Shown here piece by piece: positions 12,161-23,828 of a stretch of 64,000 nt of DNA. The translations under genes and the position numbers were made by a program. Under the pieces are notes generated by a model. It saw nothing but the letters and a program-made list of their open reading frames with translations. It did not search any database and was not told where the DNA came from. The DNA is taken from contig CM073893.1 in NCBI GenBank assembly GCA_037176705.1, forward strand, positions 18,414,074 to 18,478,073, in the 5' to 3' direction. How positions within the stretch are numbered: the first letter of the stretch is position 1; each line of letters starts with the position of its first letter. Origin of the DNA: Molossus alvarezi. Lineage: Eukaryota; Chordata; Mammalia; Chiroptera; Molossidae.

Positions 12161-13382
12161 GATATACAAGAATAAACTCAAAATGGATAAAAGACTTAAA
12201 TGTGACTCATGAATCCATAAAAATCCTACAAGAAAACATAAGCAACAACATTTCAGACATCATATGCAGCAGCACTTTCACTGATACATCTCCTAAGGCA
12301 ACAGAAACAAAGGAAAAGAACACATGGGACTACATCAAACTAAAAAGCTTCTGCACAACAAAAGAAACAACCATCAAAATGGAAAGGGAACCCGCTGTAT
12401 GGGAGAGCATAATCACCAATGATACGTCAGATAAGGGGTTCATTTCCAAAATATACAGAGTGCTCATACAACTCAACAAAAGGAAGACAAAGAACCCAAT
12501 TAAAAAATGGGCAGAGGAGCTAAATAGACACCTCTCCAAATAGGACATACAAATGGCCAAGAGACATATGAAGAAATGTTCAACGGCACTAATCATCAGA
12601 GAGATGCAAATTAAAACAATGATGAGGTATCACCTCATACCTACCAGAATGGCTGCCATCAACAAATCATTAAACAACAAGTGCTGGTTAGGGTGTGGAG
12701 AAAAGGGGACTCTAGTACACTGCTGGTGGGAATACAGACTGGTGCAGTCATGTAGAAAACAGTATGGTGTTTCCTCCAAAAATTAAAAATTGAATTGCCA
12801 TTTGACCCAGTGATCCCACTTCTAGGAATATATCCTAAGAAGTCTTAAACGCCAATCAAGAAAGAATATTTGTACCCCTATGTTCATAGTAGCACTATTT
12901 ACAATTGCTAAGATCAGGAAACAGCCTAAGTGTCCATCAATAGATGAGTGGATAAAAAAAAGCTGTGGTACATATATACAATTGAATACTATGCAGCTGT
13001 AAGAAAGAAAGATCTCTTATCCTTTGAGACAACATGGAGGGACCTTGAGAGTATTATGCTAAGCGAAATAAGCCAATCAAAGAAAGACAAATACCACATG
13101 ATCTCACTTATTTGTGGAATATAATGAACAAGGTGGGCTGATGAACGAAATAGACCCAGAGACGTAGAAAGGAGTATGGTTCAGACTGACAAACCTCAGA
13201 GTAGGGGGCCAGGGGAGATGGATGAGATGAACCAAAGAACTTATATGCATGTATGCATAACCAGTGGACATAGACAACAATGCTACGGGGGTGGGGAGGA
13301 GGGAGTCTAGGGGGGGGTGGGGAAGGAGAAACATCTGTAACAAAAATAAATTAATAAAAATTGGAAAAAATAAAAACAATAA
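12161..13382 (+). mobile_element. Younger 5'-truncated L1 nested in an older L1
   Basis: Sense ORF2 C-terminus (12202-12543: [20 protein letters not shown], then [11 protein letters not shown]) and 3'UTR with a G-rich tract near 13290-13320 and an A-rich tail. TSD AGAAAATTCTCAAAT at 12146-12160 and 13383-13397; the old L1 resumes in register afterwards. It is homologous to the 3' end of the long L1 at 25627, read on the other strand. Confidence 0.88.
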
Positions 13383-15062
13383 AGAAAATTCTCAAATATG
13401 TGCAGATTAAACCATATGCTCCTGAACAACCAAGAAGAAATTGAAAGAGTAATAAAATATCTGCAACAAATGAAAATGGACACACAATATACCAAAACTT
13501 ATGGGATGCAGGAAAAAAACATTTCTGAGAGGGAAGTTTATAGTAATAAATGTCCACATTAAGAAAAAAAGAAATATCTAAAATGATCTAACTTTACACC
13601 TCAAAGAACTAGGTAAAGAACAAATGAAGCCCATGTTATTAGAAGGAAGGAAGTAACAAAGATTACCAGAAATAAATGAAATAGAGACTAGAAAGATAAT
13701 AGAAAAGATAAATGAAACTAAGAGCTGGATTTTTGAAGACTAAAATTAACAAACCTTTAGCTAGACTGATTTAATAAAAGAGAAGACTCAAGTATAATAA
13801 AAAATGAAAATGGAGACATGACAACTGGTAATACAGATATACTAAAGAACAGAGGAAACTACTATGAACAATTATACACCAACAAATTGGACAGCTGAAA
13901 AGTGGGTAAATTTCTAGGAACGTACAAGCTACCAAGACAATTATGAAGAAACAGAAAATCTGAACAGAACAATAATGAGCAAGGATATTGAATCAGTAAT
14001 CAAAAACTTTCCAATACAAAAAACAACAACAACAACAACAACACAGGACCAGACGGTTTCATGAGTGAATTTTACCTGACATTTAAAGAAGATTTAATGC
14101 TACACCTTCTCAAACTCTTCCAAAAATAGAAGAAGAATGAACCCTTCCAAACTAATTTTATGCAGCCAGCATTATTCTGATACCAAAACCAGACAAAGAC
14201 ACTGCAAGAACAGAAAATTACAGGCCAAATTTCTAATGAACATAGATGCAGAAATCCTTGACAAAATATTAGCCAACCAAATTTAACATTACATTAAAAG
14301 GATCATACACCATTATCAAGTGGGATTTATTTTTAGGATACAAGGATGGTTCAACATCTGCAAATTAATCAGCGTGATACACCACAGTAAGAAAATGAGG
14401 GATAGCTGCCAGCATATATATGCTATTCCCTAGGCACTAGGGAAATTCAAATCAAGACCAACATGATAAATTAGTACATACTTACCAGAACAGCTAAAAT
14501 AAAAACTAATGACACCACCAAATGCTGGCAAGGATGCAGAGAAACTACACTGCTGATTGAAATGTAAAATGGTATAACCAATCTGGAAAACAATTTGTAA
14601 ATTCCTTTAAAAACTGAACAACTATAATAGCAGCAATTACACTCCTTGTATTTATTACAGAGACATGAAACCTGGTTGTGAATCTTCACAGCAACTTTAT
14701 TTGTGGCAGTAACAAGCTGGAAACAACCTAGCAATCCTTTCACAAGTTATTGGTTTAAAAAACTGTGGTACATCCATACCAGGGACTGCTACTCAGAATA
14801 AAAAAGAATAAACTTGGATACATACGACAGCTTAAATGAATCTTGAAGACTTGTATCAAGCAAAAAACAAAACAAAACAAAACAAAAAAAAACCCCAAAA
14901 CCAAAAGGTTACACATTGTATGGTTCCATTTACATAACATTTTTGAAATAACAAAATTATAGAAATGGAGAACAGATTAGTAGTTGCTAGGGGTCATAGA
15001 TGGTGTAGTAATGGGCGTAAGAGAGGTTAGTGTGGCTATAAAAGGCCAAGAGGAGTTGGTTT

Positions 15063-15245
15063 AGTATGATGGCTAAGAACCCAGACTCTGGATCTCATCA
15101 GCTTGGGATGAAGTCCTGGCTCTCCCATATCCCATCTGGGTAAGGTAACCTCACTAATCCATAATTTCCTGATTTATAAGATATACATTAGTAGGTTGTT
15201 ACAAGGAGTGCCTGGCACAGAGTAAGCACTTAATAAGCCTTAGCT
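15063..15245 (+). repeat. MIR SINE
   Basis: Ancient MIR pattern: agaacccagactctgg, then gtaaggtaacctcacta, then tgcctggcacagagtaagcacttaataag. Confidence 0.75.
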
Positions 15246-16527
15246 GCTATGACATGACAGTGGTAAAGGTGGAGATATGAGTAGTGTGGGAAGAGGAGGT
15301 AATAACTGATGTAAGCAATGATAATGCAATACAGATAGGGGCAGTTATCCTAGAGGTGAATACTCCTGAACTGAATTTTAAAGGATGAATAAGAATTAGG
15401 AAGAAAAAGCATTGAGGACAAATAGAAGAGCATAAACAAGGTATAGAAGCATGAAAGATTATGTTTAAATATATGTAGTACAGCAATTAGGTATTAACAG
15501 AACTTGAAGTAGGAATTGGAAAGTAAGAGATGACTGGAGAGGTAGACCAGGGCCAGGTCATGGAAACTGTTAAATGTTTTTTCTGAGCAAAAGAGCTAAA
15601 GAGAAGAGAATGGCGTGGTCGGACTTGCATTTCTAGCTAGTTCACTCTGCAGAGTGAAGGATGCTTTGAATTAGAGAGTGTAACTGGAAGATACTCTTTA
15701 CTACTTCATTTGAGAGATGAAGGCCAGAACCAGGGCCATAGTAATTGAGAATGGAATGACATTCTTGTCCTATTTTCCATATAAAAAACCCTGCTTCAAT
15801 AGGAGCTTCAATTAGAGTAGCAGGCTAGCCTCAAGTTGTAGGGTGTGTGAGAATGGAAGTCTTATACATGAGGACTGTAAGAAGCCCTACCCAAAATTGG
15901 CTATAGTTTCTCTGGCTCAGGCTACTTACTAGGACTGAGTGATCCCTTCTGTCTTCTAGGTTAGATATGACTTCTTGCAATCACCTAAGTTAAATATATC
16001 AACCTAATAGAAAGCTCACCTTCTTTTACTTTATGATATAGTAAGATGGGAGGGGAATGGATAAAGTGGAAGGAAATAATTACCAAGAAGTATATCTAAG
16101 AAAAAGAATTGGATTGCAACCTACATTTGCTAAAATGTTTCATCTATTTTCCCTTCTTATTTATTGTCAAAAAATATTAATTATGATTTTCTTGTATAAA
16201 GCTAAAAGGTAAAAAAAATTACAAATTCAGTATGTCATATTCACTACTATTTTATATTCTTCTGTGGCATTTCATTTATTGCTGTGAGAAATAGACTTGA
16301 ATTTTTCTAAATTTCCCACAGTGCGAACCCTGTGAAAAGGAGCTACATCTATTTTAAAGGCTCTGTGTTGAATGCTTGAAAGCACAGCTGACTACAGAGT
16401 AAATTAATGGTTTCACATTATGAAGGACAGTGCTATTTGTATGTATGTGTATATAAACAGCCTTTGAGATATAATTCACTTACCCATTTCAAGTGCACAA
16501 TATAATGGTTGGTTTTTTCTTTCACAG
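15246..16527. other. Intron before the first visible exon
   Basis: 15330-15740 looks like an ancient dispersed mammalian repeat (tagaagcatgaaagattatg, gggccaggtcatggaaactg, cggacttgcatttctag) that I cannot place. The rest is unique, and a polypyrimidine tract leads to the acceptor at 16527. Confidence 0.45.
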
Positions 16528-16646
16528 GGTAAAAAAGATGTGACCCAGATATTTAACAACATCCTGAGAAGACAGATAGGCACTCGATGTCCTACTGTGG
16601 AGTACATTAGTGCTCATCCTCATATCCTGTTTATGCTCCTCAAAGG
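16528..16646 (+). CDS. CAB39L: CAB39L coding exon, about residues 94-133
   Basis: Acceptor ttcacag precedes GGT AAA AAA; donor GG|gtaagt follows. It encodes [16 protein letters not shown] and continues through [20 protein letters not shown] to LLK, ending on the first two bases of a Gly codon (phase 2). This matches the MO25 helical repeats, with the IFNNILRRQ block conserved in both paralogues. ISAHPHILF is CAB39L-like. Cys in GTRCP sits where I would expect a less unusual residue, but the change looks conservative. The exon is short, which is why no long ORF marks it. The upstream intron covers all of 1-16527. Confidence 0.95.
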
Positions 16647-17439
16647 GTAAGTACGTGGTTTCCTTTAAAGAAGATTTGAATTTAGAATAGTTGTTAAAAG
16701 TATACAGCATTAGCCTCATTTGAGATATGATGGGTTCTCTTTTGGAATCACAGTAAAGGTATTTGCCGTGCTTGAGGTCAGCCCTCCAAATCTACAGCAC
16801 CATGATTCCTTAGGCCACAGCAAAATCCTTTCTTTGCATCTTTATATTTTTTTAAATTAAATTTATTGGGGTGACATTGGTTAATAAAATTACATAAGTT
16901 TCAAGTGTACAATTCTATAATATATCATCTGTATGTTACATTCTGTTTACCATCCAAAGTCAAAACTCCTTCCATCACCATATATTTGACCTCCTTTACC
17001 CTTTACTACCTCCCTCCTCACTCCCTTTCCCCCTTGGTAGCCACCATATTGTTGTCTGTCTATGAGTTTTTGTTTGTTTATCTTATTTGTACATTTGTTG
17101 TTTTCAGTTTTATATCCTACATGAGTGAAATCATATGGTTCCTGACTTTTTTCATCTGACTTATTTCACTTAGCATGATATTCTCAAGATCCATCCACGT
17201 TGTTACAAATAGCAGTTTCATCTTTTCTTATGGCTGAGTAGTATTCCATTGTATTTATGTACCCCATCTTCTTTTTCCAATCATCTATGAAAAGACACTT
17301 CAGTCGTTTTCATGTCTTGGCCACCATGAATAATGCTGCAATAAACATATATCTTTATGAAAAAATGTTTTCAAATTTTCAGGTAGATACCCAGGAGTGG
17401 GATTGCTGGGCCATATGGTAACTCTGTTCTTAGTTTTTT

Positions 17440-17683
17440 TTGTTTGTTTGTTTTTCATCCTCACCCGAGGACATTTTTCTATTTTTTGTTCAGATAGAGT
17501 GGGAGGGAGAGAGAGAGAGAAACATCGACGTGAAAGGGACACATCGAGTGGCTGCCACCCGCACGACCCAACCGGGGCTGGGGACAAACTATAACCAAGG
17601 TACATGCCCTTAGTGGGAACCAAACCTGGGTCTCTCTGGACAGCAGGCCAACGCTCTAACCGCTGAGCCAAACCAGCCAGGGC
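17440..17683 (-). mobile_element. VES SINE (hairpin-tail subfamily)
   Basis: tcctcacccgagga at the left is the reverse complement of the tail stem-loop. The (GA)n tract, body, and head gccaaaccagccagggc follow. Short TSD agtttttt. It is inserted in the antisense part of the L1. Confidence 0.92.
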
Positions 17684-17861
17684 AGTTTTTTGAGGAACCT
17701 ATTAAACATAGTATGCACTGGAAGTCTTAGAGCAGTCAGGCAACAGAAAAAAAATAAAAGACATCCAAATTGGGAATGAAGAAGTAAAATTGTCACTTTT
17801 TGCAGAAGACGTGATTCTTTATATAGAAAACCCTAAAGGTTTCATCAAAAAACTACTAGAG

Positions 17862-17908
17862 CCCTGGCTGGTTTGGCTCAGCAGTTAGAGCGTTGGCCTG
17901 CGGTCCAG
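17862..17908 (+). mobile_element. 47-bp VES head stub
   Basis: gccctggctggtttggctca through gttggcctgcggtcc, then L1 ORF2 sequence resumes abruptly (atttaatgccatcccc). The body and tail are missing together with a piece of L1, so a deletion fused a VES head to L1. Confidence 0.75.
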
Positions 17909-17947
17909 ATTTAATGCCATCCCCATCAAAATCCCAATGGCATTTTT

Positions 17948-18203
17948 TTATTTTATTTTATTTTTTAATCCTTATCCGAGGACATTTTTCCATTTTTTGT
18001 ACAGAGTGGGAGGGAGAGAGAGGAAGAGAGAGAGAGGGAAACATCGATGTGAAAGGGACACATCGAGTGGCCGCCACCCACACGACCAACCAGGGCCGGG
18101 GACAAACTGCAACCGAAGTACGTGCCCTTAGCGGGAACCGAACCCGGGTCTACTCCGGACCGCAGGCCGACGCTCTAACCGCTGAGCCAAACCGGCCAGG
18201 GCT
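17948..18203 (-). mobile_element. VES SINE (hairpin-tail subfamily)
   Basis: Complete reverse-strand copy with TSD CAATGGCATTTTTT at about 17935-17948 and 18204-18217. Tail at the left (ccttatccgaggac), head at the right (ccaaaccggccagggct). The boundary is blurred by T-runs. Confidence 0.92.
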
Positions 18204-18378
18204 CAATGGCATTTTTTAAAGAAATAGAACAAAAAAATCATCAGATATTTATGGAACCACAAAAGACCCTGAATAGCCAAAGCAATCCTGAGAAATAAGA
18301 AAAAACCAGAGGGATCACATTCCCTGACTTCAGATTATACTATAAAGTAACAATAATAAAAATAAGATCTTTCTATTT

Positions 18379-19338
18379 CTAAATAAAGTGCCTTCTGTTT
18401 ACTGCCTCTCTTTCTTCCACTTACATGTTACCTCTTATCTCTTCCTTTTATATTATTGCTTGTGCATCCCAATCTGCCCTTTTCCTAGCTGCCCAGTTAC
18501 TTTTTCCCTGCTTGCATAAGACCAAATTCCCTAACCCTAAACCCTAACCTTCATTTACACACTCACTCTCTCCTTCTAATGGCTAGTATCTGCCAAGATG
18601 ACATGCTTCCATGTGAAGATAGAGTAAATATTACGGTATGTATATGGGACCATAGGAGAGTCAAAAAATAAGTCTAGCCAGATGATAGAATGCCCGATTT
18701 TTTAAAAATGTGTACGCATTTACAGATATTTTTGGGGCATTTTGAGTCTACTTTTAACTCCAAAAGACCAGAGATTTGAATGTAGGAAGGTTTGGGGACA
18801 TCAGACTATCTTCTTCCTCCCCTTCCCTATCTTTCTACATCATTATCTCAAACTTATATATTATTCTGTTTCAAAGCTAGTCCATCCATCTCATCTGTGT
18901 TCATTTCCCAATTCCTATCATGTACATTTTTAAATGTTTAATTCTATCTAAATAACATATAACACATAGTATCAGATATATCATCAAACAGCAGCTCTTT
19001 TCTTCTTTATTTGCCATTTCTCAATCCTATTGCTCAAAGAAAACCACATTTATCTTTTTTGTTTTTCTGTTATTTACCTCTAAATTTCAAATAATAGGTC
19101 TATATTTATCTTTTGATTTATCAATTTTAAAAATGACTTTTTTACTTTCTCATAGGCTAGATGATAATTTAGTTTTTCAACTGCCACCATTACTCCATTT
19201 TCCTTCCCCTTATTTACCCAATATACTTTATCACAATTTCTTATTTTATTAAAAATCACATTTAAATTATTATGGCTATGTAATCCTTATCTACTGTTGA
19301 ACAAAGTAGTGTATTATGATCACAATGTTTTTTGGTAC
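18379..19338. other. Intron, nothing recognised
   Basis: AT-rich and pyrimidine-rich intron. Three telomere-like units (ccctaaccctaaaccctaac) at about 18530-18550 are too few to be meaningful. Confidence 0.4.
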
Positions 19339-19352
19339 AAAATATTGTTTTT

Positions 19353-19586
19353 TATTTATTTTAAAAAATTGTTTTTAAATTTTTCTTTATTTTAGAGAGA
19401 GAGGAAGGGAGAGGGAGAGAGAGAGACAGAAACATTGATGAAAGAGAACTTTGATTGGCTGTCTCCTGCATGCCCCCCACTGGGGATTGGGCCGACAACC
19501 TGGGCATGTGCCCTAACTGGGAATTGAACCAGCGACCTCCTCGTGCATGGGTTGATGCTCGACCACTGAAGCACACCGGCTGAGCC
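19353..19586 (-). mobile_element. VES SINE (older subfamily, no hairpin tail)
   Basis: Reverse-strand copy with body ggctgtctcctgcatgcccc and head gctcgaccactgaagcaca. TSD AAAATATTGTTTTT at 19339-19352 and 19587-19600. The tail is a plain A-rich stretch. Confidence 0.93.
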
Positions 19587-19679
19587 AAAATATTGTTTTT
19601 AGTGGAGAATTGTGTTTTTTAATTCTGGAAAGGGAAATATACTTATATCATGTATTATTAGTTAGAGTAGGCTAAACTT

Positions 19680-19940
19680 TTTTCTTTTTTTTTTTTAATC
19701 CTCACCCGAGGATATTTTTCCATTTTTTTTTTGTACGGATAGAGTGGGAGGGAGAGAGAGGAAGAGAGAGAGAGAGAGAAACATCGACGTGAAGGGACAC
19801 ATCGAGTGGCTGCCACCCGCACGACCAACCAGGGCCGGGGACAAACTGCAACCAAAGCATGTGCCCTTAGCGGGAACCGAACCCGGGTCTCTCCGGACTG
19901 CAGGCCAACGCTCTAACCGCTGAGCCAAACTGGCCAGGGC
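19680..19940 (-). mobile_element. VES SINE (hairpin-tail subfamily)
   Basis: TSD GAGTAGGCTAAACTT at 19665-19679 and 19941-19955. The tail stem-loop reads atcctcacccgaggat on +. B-box and head are well preserved. A young copy. Confidence 0.95.
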
Positions 19941-20336
19941 GAGTAGGCTAAACTTATAACAAACATTAAACTTTATAAGAAGTAGCCCCCCAAAATGGAG
20001 TGATGTCTTCACAAGGTAAGTTTATTTCTCATATAATAGTACAGAGCAGATGTTCTAGGTCATCAAGGGGGTTCTGCTTTCTTTAATATGTAGTTGTTAA
20101 GATCACTTTGTTCATTGCCATTCCAGCTCACAGGAAGGCAAAAATACACAGAGAAAATAGCTCCTGTTGTCCCATTTACAGTTCATTTGAGAGCACGTAG
20201 TCATTTGGCTCCTTAATCCTTAAGGGAATCTGAAAAATGTAGTCTAGTACCCAGGAAGAGGAGGAGAATGTATTTCAGTGGACTGCTTACATTCTGTCAC
20301 ATATTATTTCTTTGACAATTTCTTCCTTTTCATTTT

Positions 20337-20596
20337 GTTTTTGTTTTTGTTTTTTTATCCTCACCCGAGGATATTTTTCCATTTTTTTTTTTGTACAGAT
20401 AGAGTGGGAGGGAGAGAGAGGAAGGGAGAGAGAGAAACATCGATGTGAAGGGACACATCGAGTGGCTGCCACCCGCACGACCAACCAGGGCCGGGGACAA
20501 ACTGCAACCGAAGTACGTGCCCTTAGCGGGAACCGAACCAGGGTCTCTCCGGACCGCAGGCCGACACTCTAACCGCTGAGCCAAACTGGCCAGGGC
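20337..20596 (-). mobile_element. VES SINE (hairpin-tail subfamily)
   Basis: TSD TCTTCCTTTTCATTTT at 20321-20336 and 20597-20612. Nearly identical to the copies at 19680 and 47615. Open frames on either strand are SINE translations. Confidence 0.95.
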
Positions 20597-20837
20597 TCTT
20601 CCTTTTCATTTTCTCTGTTCTCACTTTCTAGGTCTCCTATTGGTCAGAGCTGTCTCCATGACTGATTTCTTATCTCTTCTATTTTTATTTCTTGTCTTTC
20701 TGTTTTACTTTTGGAAGATGTCCTTAATTTTATCTTACATTGAAGATAAGCTATTGAATTTTCATTTCACCTGCCCTATTTTTAATTTATAAGAACTCTT
20801 TTTTGTTCTCTGATTATTTCTTTTCCTGGTCTCTTGC

Positions 20838-20950
20838 ATTTCCTGGTACTGTGACTGTAGGCAAGTCACTTCACCTTTCCAACCTGCAGTTTCCTTATCT
20901 ATAAAATAAGAATAAAATTTGTAATGTTATCTTCATACTAAAATAATGTT
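20838..20950 (+). repeat. MIR SINE
   Basis: actgtgactgtaggcaagtc, then agtttccttatctataaaat: the MIR core. Confidence 0.75.
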
Positions 20951-20984
20951 GCATTATATGCCATTGGCTATTCATTGTCACAAT

Positions 20985-21165
20985 GTGCTGTGTTTTCAGT
21001 CAGGATTCTGCTACTTATTGGCTATAAGGTATTGGGCAAGTTATCTAACTTCCTTAAGTGTTGATTTCCTCCTTGCAATATAGAGGTAATCATAAAACCT
21101 ACTTCAGTAGGTTGTTATGAGTCTTTAATGAAATAATTAAATTGTTGTGGTGGATGAAGATCAGT
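20985..21165 (+). repeat. MIR SINE
   Basis: gattctgctacttattggc, ggcaagttatctaacttcc and agtaggttgttatgagtc follow the MIR consensus in order. Confidence 0.75.
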
Positions 21166-21489
21166 TATTCTCTGTAAAACTACTCTAGTCAATAAATACA
21201 TGAGGAATGATAGAATTAGAAAATCACTTTTTTGTAATCCTTAATGAAATGACTGATTCAGGCAGTGTTCTTCAATGAATGGTAAAACAATTAAGTGTAA
21301 GGTTGATAGGGAACTTTATAACGGAGTAGGCTATCATTATCTGAACCCATTGCTCAGTCTTAGCATTACTAAATGTATGTCACCTGATGTGATATGTGTG
21401 ATCTATACAGCACCACCTAAAAAATATAATTGCCAAAATAAAATTGAATTTGAATCTAATAAAGCCTAGTGACTCTCCCTTCAAACTAT

Positions 21490-21991
21490 ATGCATGATCT
21501 GCTCACAGCCAATGGTTCTACTACTACTGCCCCCATCCAAGCCACCATCATCTCTAGTTGAACTTCTGCTCCTCCTCCTACTTGATCTCCCTGCTTCTAC
21601 TATAGCTCCCCATCCCATTCTTTCCTGTTTTACAATAGATTCTCCACAAGTAGCCAGAGCGATCTTTTCAAAGCACATATTAGGTCATGTTAATTTCTTG
21701 CTTAAACTCTCCAAAAACTTCCTACTAAAATCCTTACTTTGGCTTACAGAGCCATAGGTGATCTGGCCCCTGCCCTTCTCTCCACTCCTGCCTCATTTTA
21801 CATCATTCTCTACCCTTCCCCCCTGCATTTCAACTACTGTGGCCTCCTCCTTCTCTAACTCACCAAGCTGGTTCTTGCCTGGGAGGCTTTGCACAGTTAG
21901 TTCTGTTTGCTTGAAACCCTTTGCCTATTCCCTGACCACTCAACCTAAAGTAAAGTAAACAAAGTAGTAGTTACACTCTAAATATACTGAT
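21490..21991 (+). repeat. L2-like repeat, left part
   Basis: Ancient pattern with agattctccacaagtagcca, atcttttcaaagcacatatt, agccataggtgatctggccc and gaggctttgcacagttagt. It continues after the LTR insertion at 22755. The open frame 21494-21757 is not a gene. Confidence 0.65.
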
Positions 21992-22754
21992 TGATAGCGG
22001 AGCTCTGGGTTCTTGGGAACTCCCAGGATAGAGATAGACTACCCACAGAATTAGGACTCAGGTGAAGGTTTATTAAAGCTTTGTGCACAAAGGGAGACAA
22101 CCCTTAGAAAAGAGGAAAGATGCTGCACTTTGAGCAATGGCTAGGGAGCAGTTTTAAAGGATTTTAGGCAGGAAATATGACATCTAAGTGTCACATTTAA
22201 GCATGTAGAGTGGTGCTCTTTTTTTTTAATCCTCACCCAAGGACATTTTTCCATTTTTTGTTCAGGTAGAGTGGGAGGGAGAGAGAGGAACAGAGAGAGA
22301 GAGAGAGAAACATCGATGTTCTACAACATAAATGAGAGGAACACATCGAGTGGCTGCCACCCGCACGACTGACCAGAGCTGGGGACAAACTGCAACCGAG
22401 GTACATTCCCCTAACGGGAACCGAACCCAGGTCTCTCTGGACCGCAGGCCAACGCTTTAACCGCTGAGCCAAACCAGCCAGGGCTAGAGTGGTGCTCTTT
22501 GGTGCTGTCACAGTACATCACATGTTTCTCCCTGAATTACATGTGTCATTAGTGTCTTAAATCTCCACCCAGGGGTGTGTTTTTTTACTACTATAATGAG
22601 GATAAGGTCATGCATTAGAGTCAGGGGTACTTTCCCCCTGTAAAGCAAATTCCTGCAGTTACTGGAACCACTCTGTCTAGCCACTGATTAGGTATAGGGT
22701 TCGAAGGGCAACCAAGGGAAATGCCAATCTTTTCATGAGAGGCTTAGCCTGACA
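21992..22754 (-). mobile_element. Solo LTR (endogenous retrovirus type)
   Basis: On the minus strand it begins TGTCAGGCTAAGCC (at 22754) and ends in ...CGCTATCA (at 21992), i.e. the TG...CA of an LTR. A poly(A) signal AATAAA lies on the minus strand at 22069-22074. Without its VES insertion it is about 480 bp. It splits an L2. No internal viral genes are present and no TSD is obvious, so family and exact ends are uncertain. Confidence 0.55.
22222..22484 (-). mobile_element. VES SINE (hairpin-tail subfamily)
   Basis: TSD TAGAGTGGTGCTCTTT at 22206-22221 and 22485-22500. A short extra segment near 22318-22335 (gttctacaacataaatgaga) is not in sister copies. It lies inside the solo LTR. Confidence 0.94.
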
Positions 22755-22980
22755 CATTATTTTATTCTTTATTTTCATAGCCCTTCTCAGAATATGAAAT
22801 TATCTTTTCATTGTTTATAGCCTGCCTCTTCCCCCACCAGACATAATCTCACTAAAATATTAACACTAAGAAGCCAGTGGCCTTGTCTGCTTACTGCTGT
22901 ACCTCCAGCATCTGGAATAGTACCAGACACATCATAGATATTCAGTGGTATTGAATGAATGGTGTTTGAATGAACTATGA
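22755..22980 (+). repeat. L2-like repeat, 3' end
   Basis: The L2 3' motif series in order: tctgaaattatc-like, ttgtttatagcctgcctctt, tgctgtacctccagcatctg, then attcagtggtattgaatgaatg. Confidence 0.7.
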
Positions 22981-23096
22981 CAACCGCTATCTATTGCTTC
23001 CTTTAACAGCAGTATTGAAAAGGTTCTTTTGATACTATTAATATTATTTTGTTAATAAGATAACAGACTTTTCTGTTTATCTCGTTTATGTTGTAG

Positions 23097-23265
23097 ATAT
23101 GAAGCCCCACAGATTGCCTTACGTTGTGGAATTATGCTGAGAGAATGTATTCGACATGAACCACTTGCCAAAATCATCCTCTTTTCTAATCAATTCAGAG
23201 ATTTCTTTAAGTATGTGGAGCTGTCAACATTTGATATTGCTTCAGATGCCTTTGCTACTTTTAAG
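23097..23265 (+). CDS. CAB39L: CAB39L coding exon, about residues 133-189
   Basis: Acceptor ttgtag precedes A TAT GAA GCC; the single leading base completes the Gly codon left by the previous exon. The exon reads [20 protein letters not shown], then [20 protein letters not shown], then [16 protein letters not shown], and ends in phase 0 before donor gtaatt. [16 protein letters not shown] and [14 protein letters not shown] are hallmark MO25 helices. [14 protein letters not shown] distinguishes CAB39L from CAB39. There are no stops or frameshifts. Confidence 0.96.
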
Positions 23266-23649
23266 GTAATTTTTCTTTCCTTAATAAACTAGATTATTTA
23301 GTTTCAGCATTTAGTTGAAGTCTACTGGCTTCTGAAGAAGCAATTTAATTTTTAAAAGTAGAAAACTCTATTTCTTAGGCATGCGCATAGACAGCTGTGT
23401 ATGATGTGCATCATAAGAGGCATTGGTAAATAGAATACAGTCTATTAGGCCAGTCTGTCACATTGTGTAAAAGACATCTCAATGAAAAAAAAAACCAAGG
23501 AAAATACAGTGCTCTGCGTATGTCATACTTTTATTTTCTTTTATTAAAAACAAAGGGTATAAGCTTCCACTTAAGGTGTATATGTATCAAATGCCTCTAG
23601 AAGGATATCTGAGAAATAGAGTGTTTACCTCCAAAGAAAGGAATGAGGT
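23266..23649. other. Intron, nothing recognised
   Basis: Unique AT-rich sequence after the donor at 23266. Confidence 0.5.
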
Positions 23650-23778
23650 AGCCCTGGCTGATTTGGTTCAGTGATTTGAGCATCAGCCCATGGACCAAAG
23701 GGTCTCAGGTTCAATTCCTGGTCGAGGGTACATGCCTGGGTTGCAGGTTCAATCCCTGTATGGGAGGCAACCAATTAA

Positions 23779-23828
<50 letters not shown>

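Larger units (their letters stand above)
9013..15060 (+). mobile_element. Old L1 (5'UTR, ORF1 and ORF2 remnants), heavily interrupted
   Basis: Starts with an L1-like 5' end (agccaagatggcaacttagg). ORF1 remnants follow at 10252-10450 (coiled-coil part, LNELEISDLLKREFHIIKML) and 10558-10842 (ELMTENFF region), with the ORF1 C-terminal domain still visible at 10853-11160. ORF2 remnants run from about 11740 (endonuclease-like, about 11842-12075) to about 14400, and a 3' ORF2/3'UTR piece extends to about 15060. It contains two VES copies and a nested younger L1. All frames are broken. 11437-11740 is a different, unnamed old repeat. More than one old L1 may be merged here. Confidence 0.75.
16850..18366 (-). 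mobile_element. L1 with inverted 5' segment, carrying VES copies
   Basis: 16850-about 17696 is the antisense L1 3' end (ttattggggtgacattgg, gctgagtagtattccattg, cccaggagtgggattgctgg). 17697-18366 is sense ORF2 from further upstream (ggaagtcttagagcagtcag, aaatcatcagatatttatgg, agagggatcacattccctga). The near-identical TSD ATCTTTMTATTT at 16838-16849 and 18367-18378 encloses both halves. Two full VES copies and one VES stub lie within. Confidence 0.82.

Noticed and set aside
18529..18551. Telomere-like ccctaaccctaaaccctaac
   Set aside because: Only about three imperfect units; too short to be an interstitial telomere or a fusion scar.
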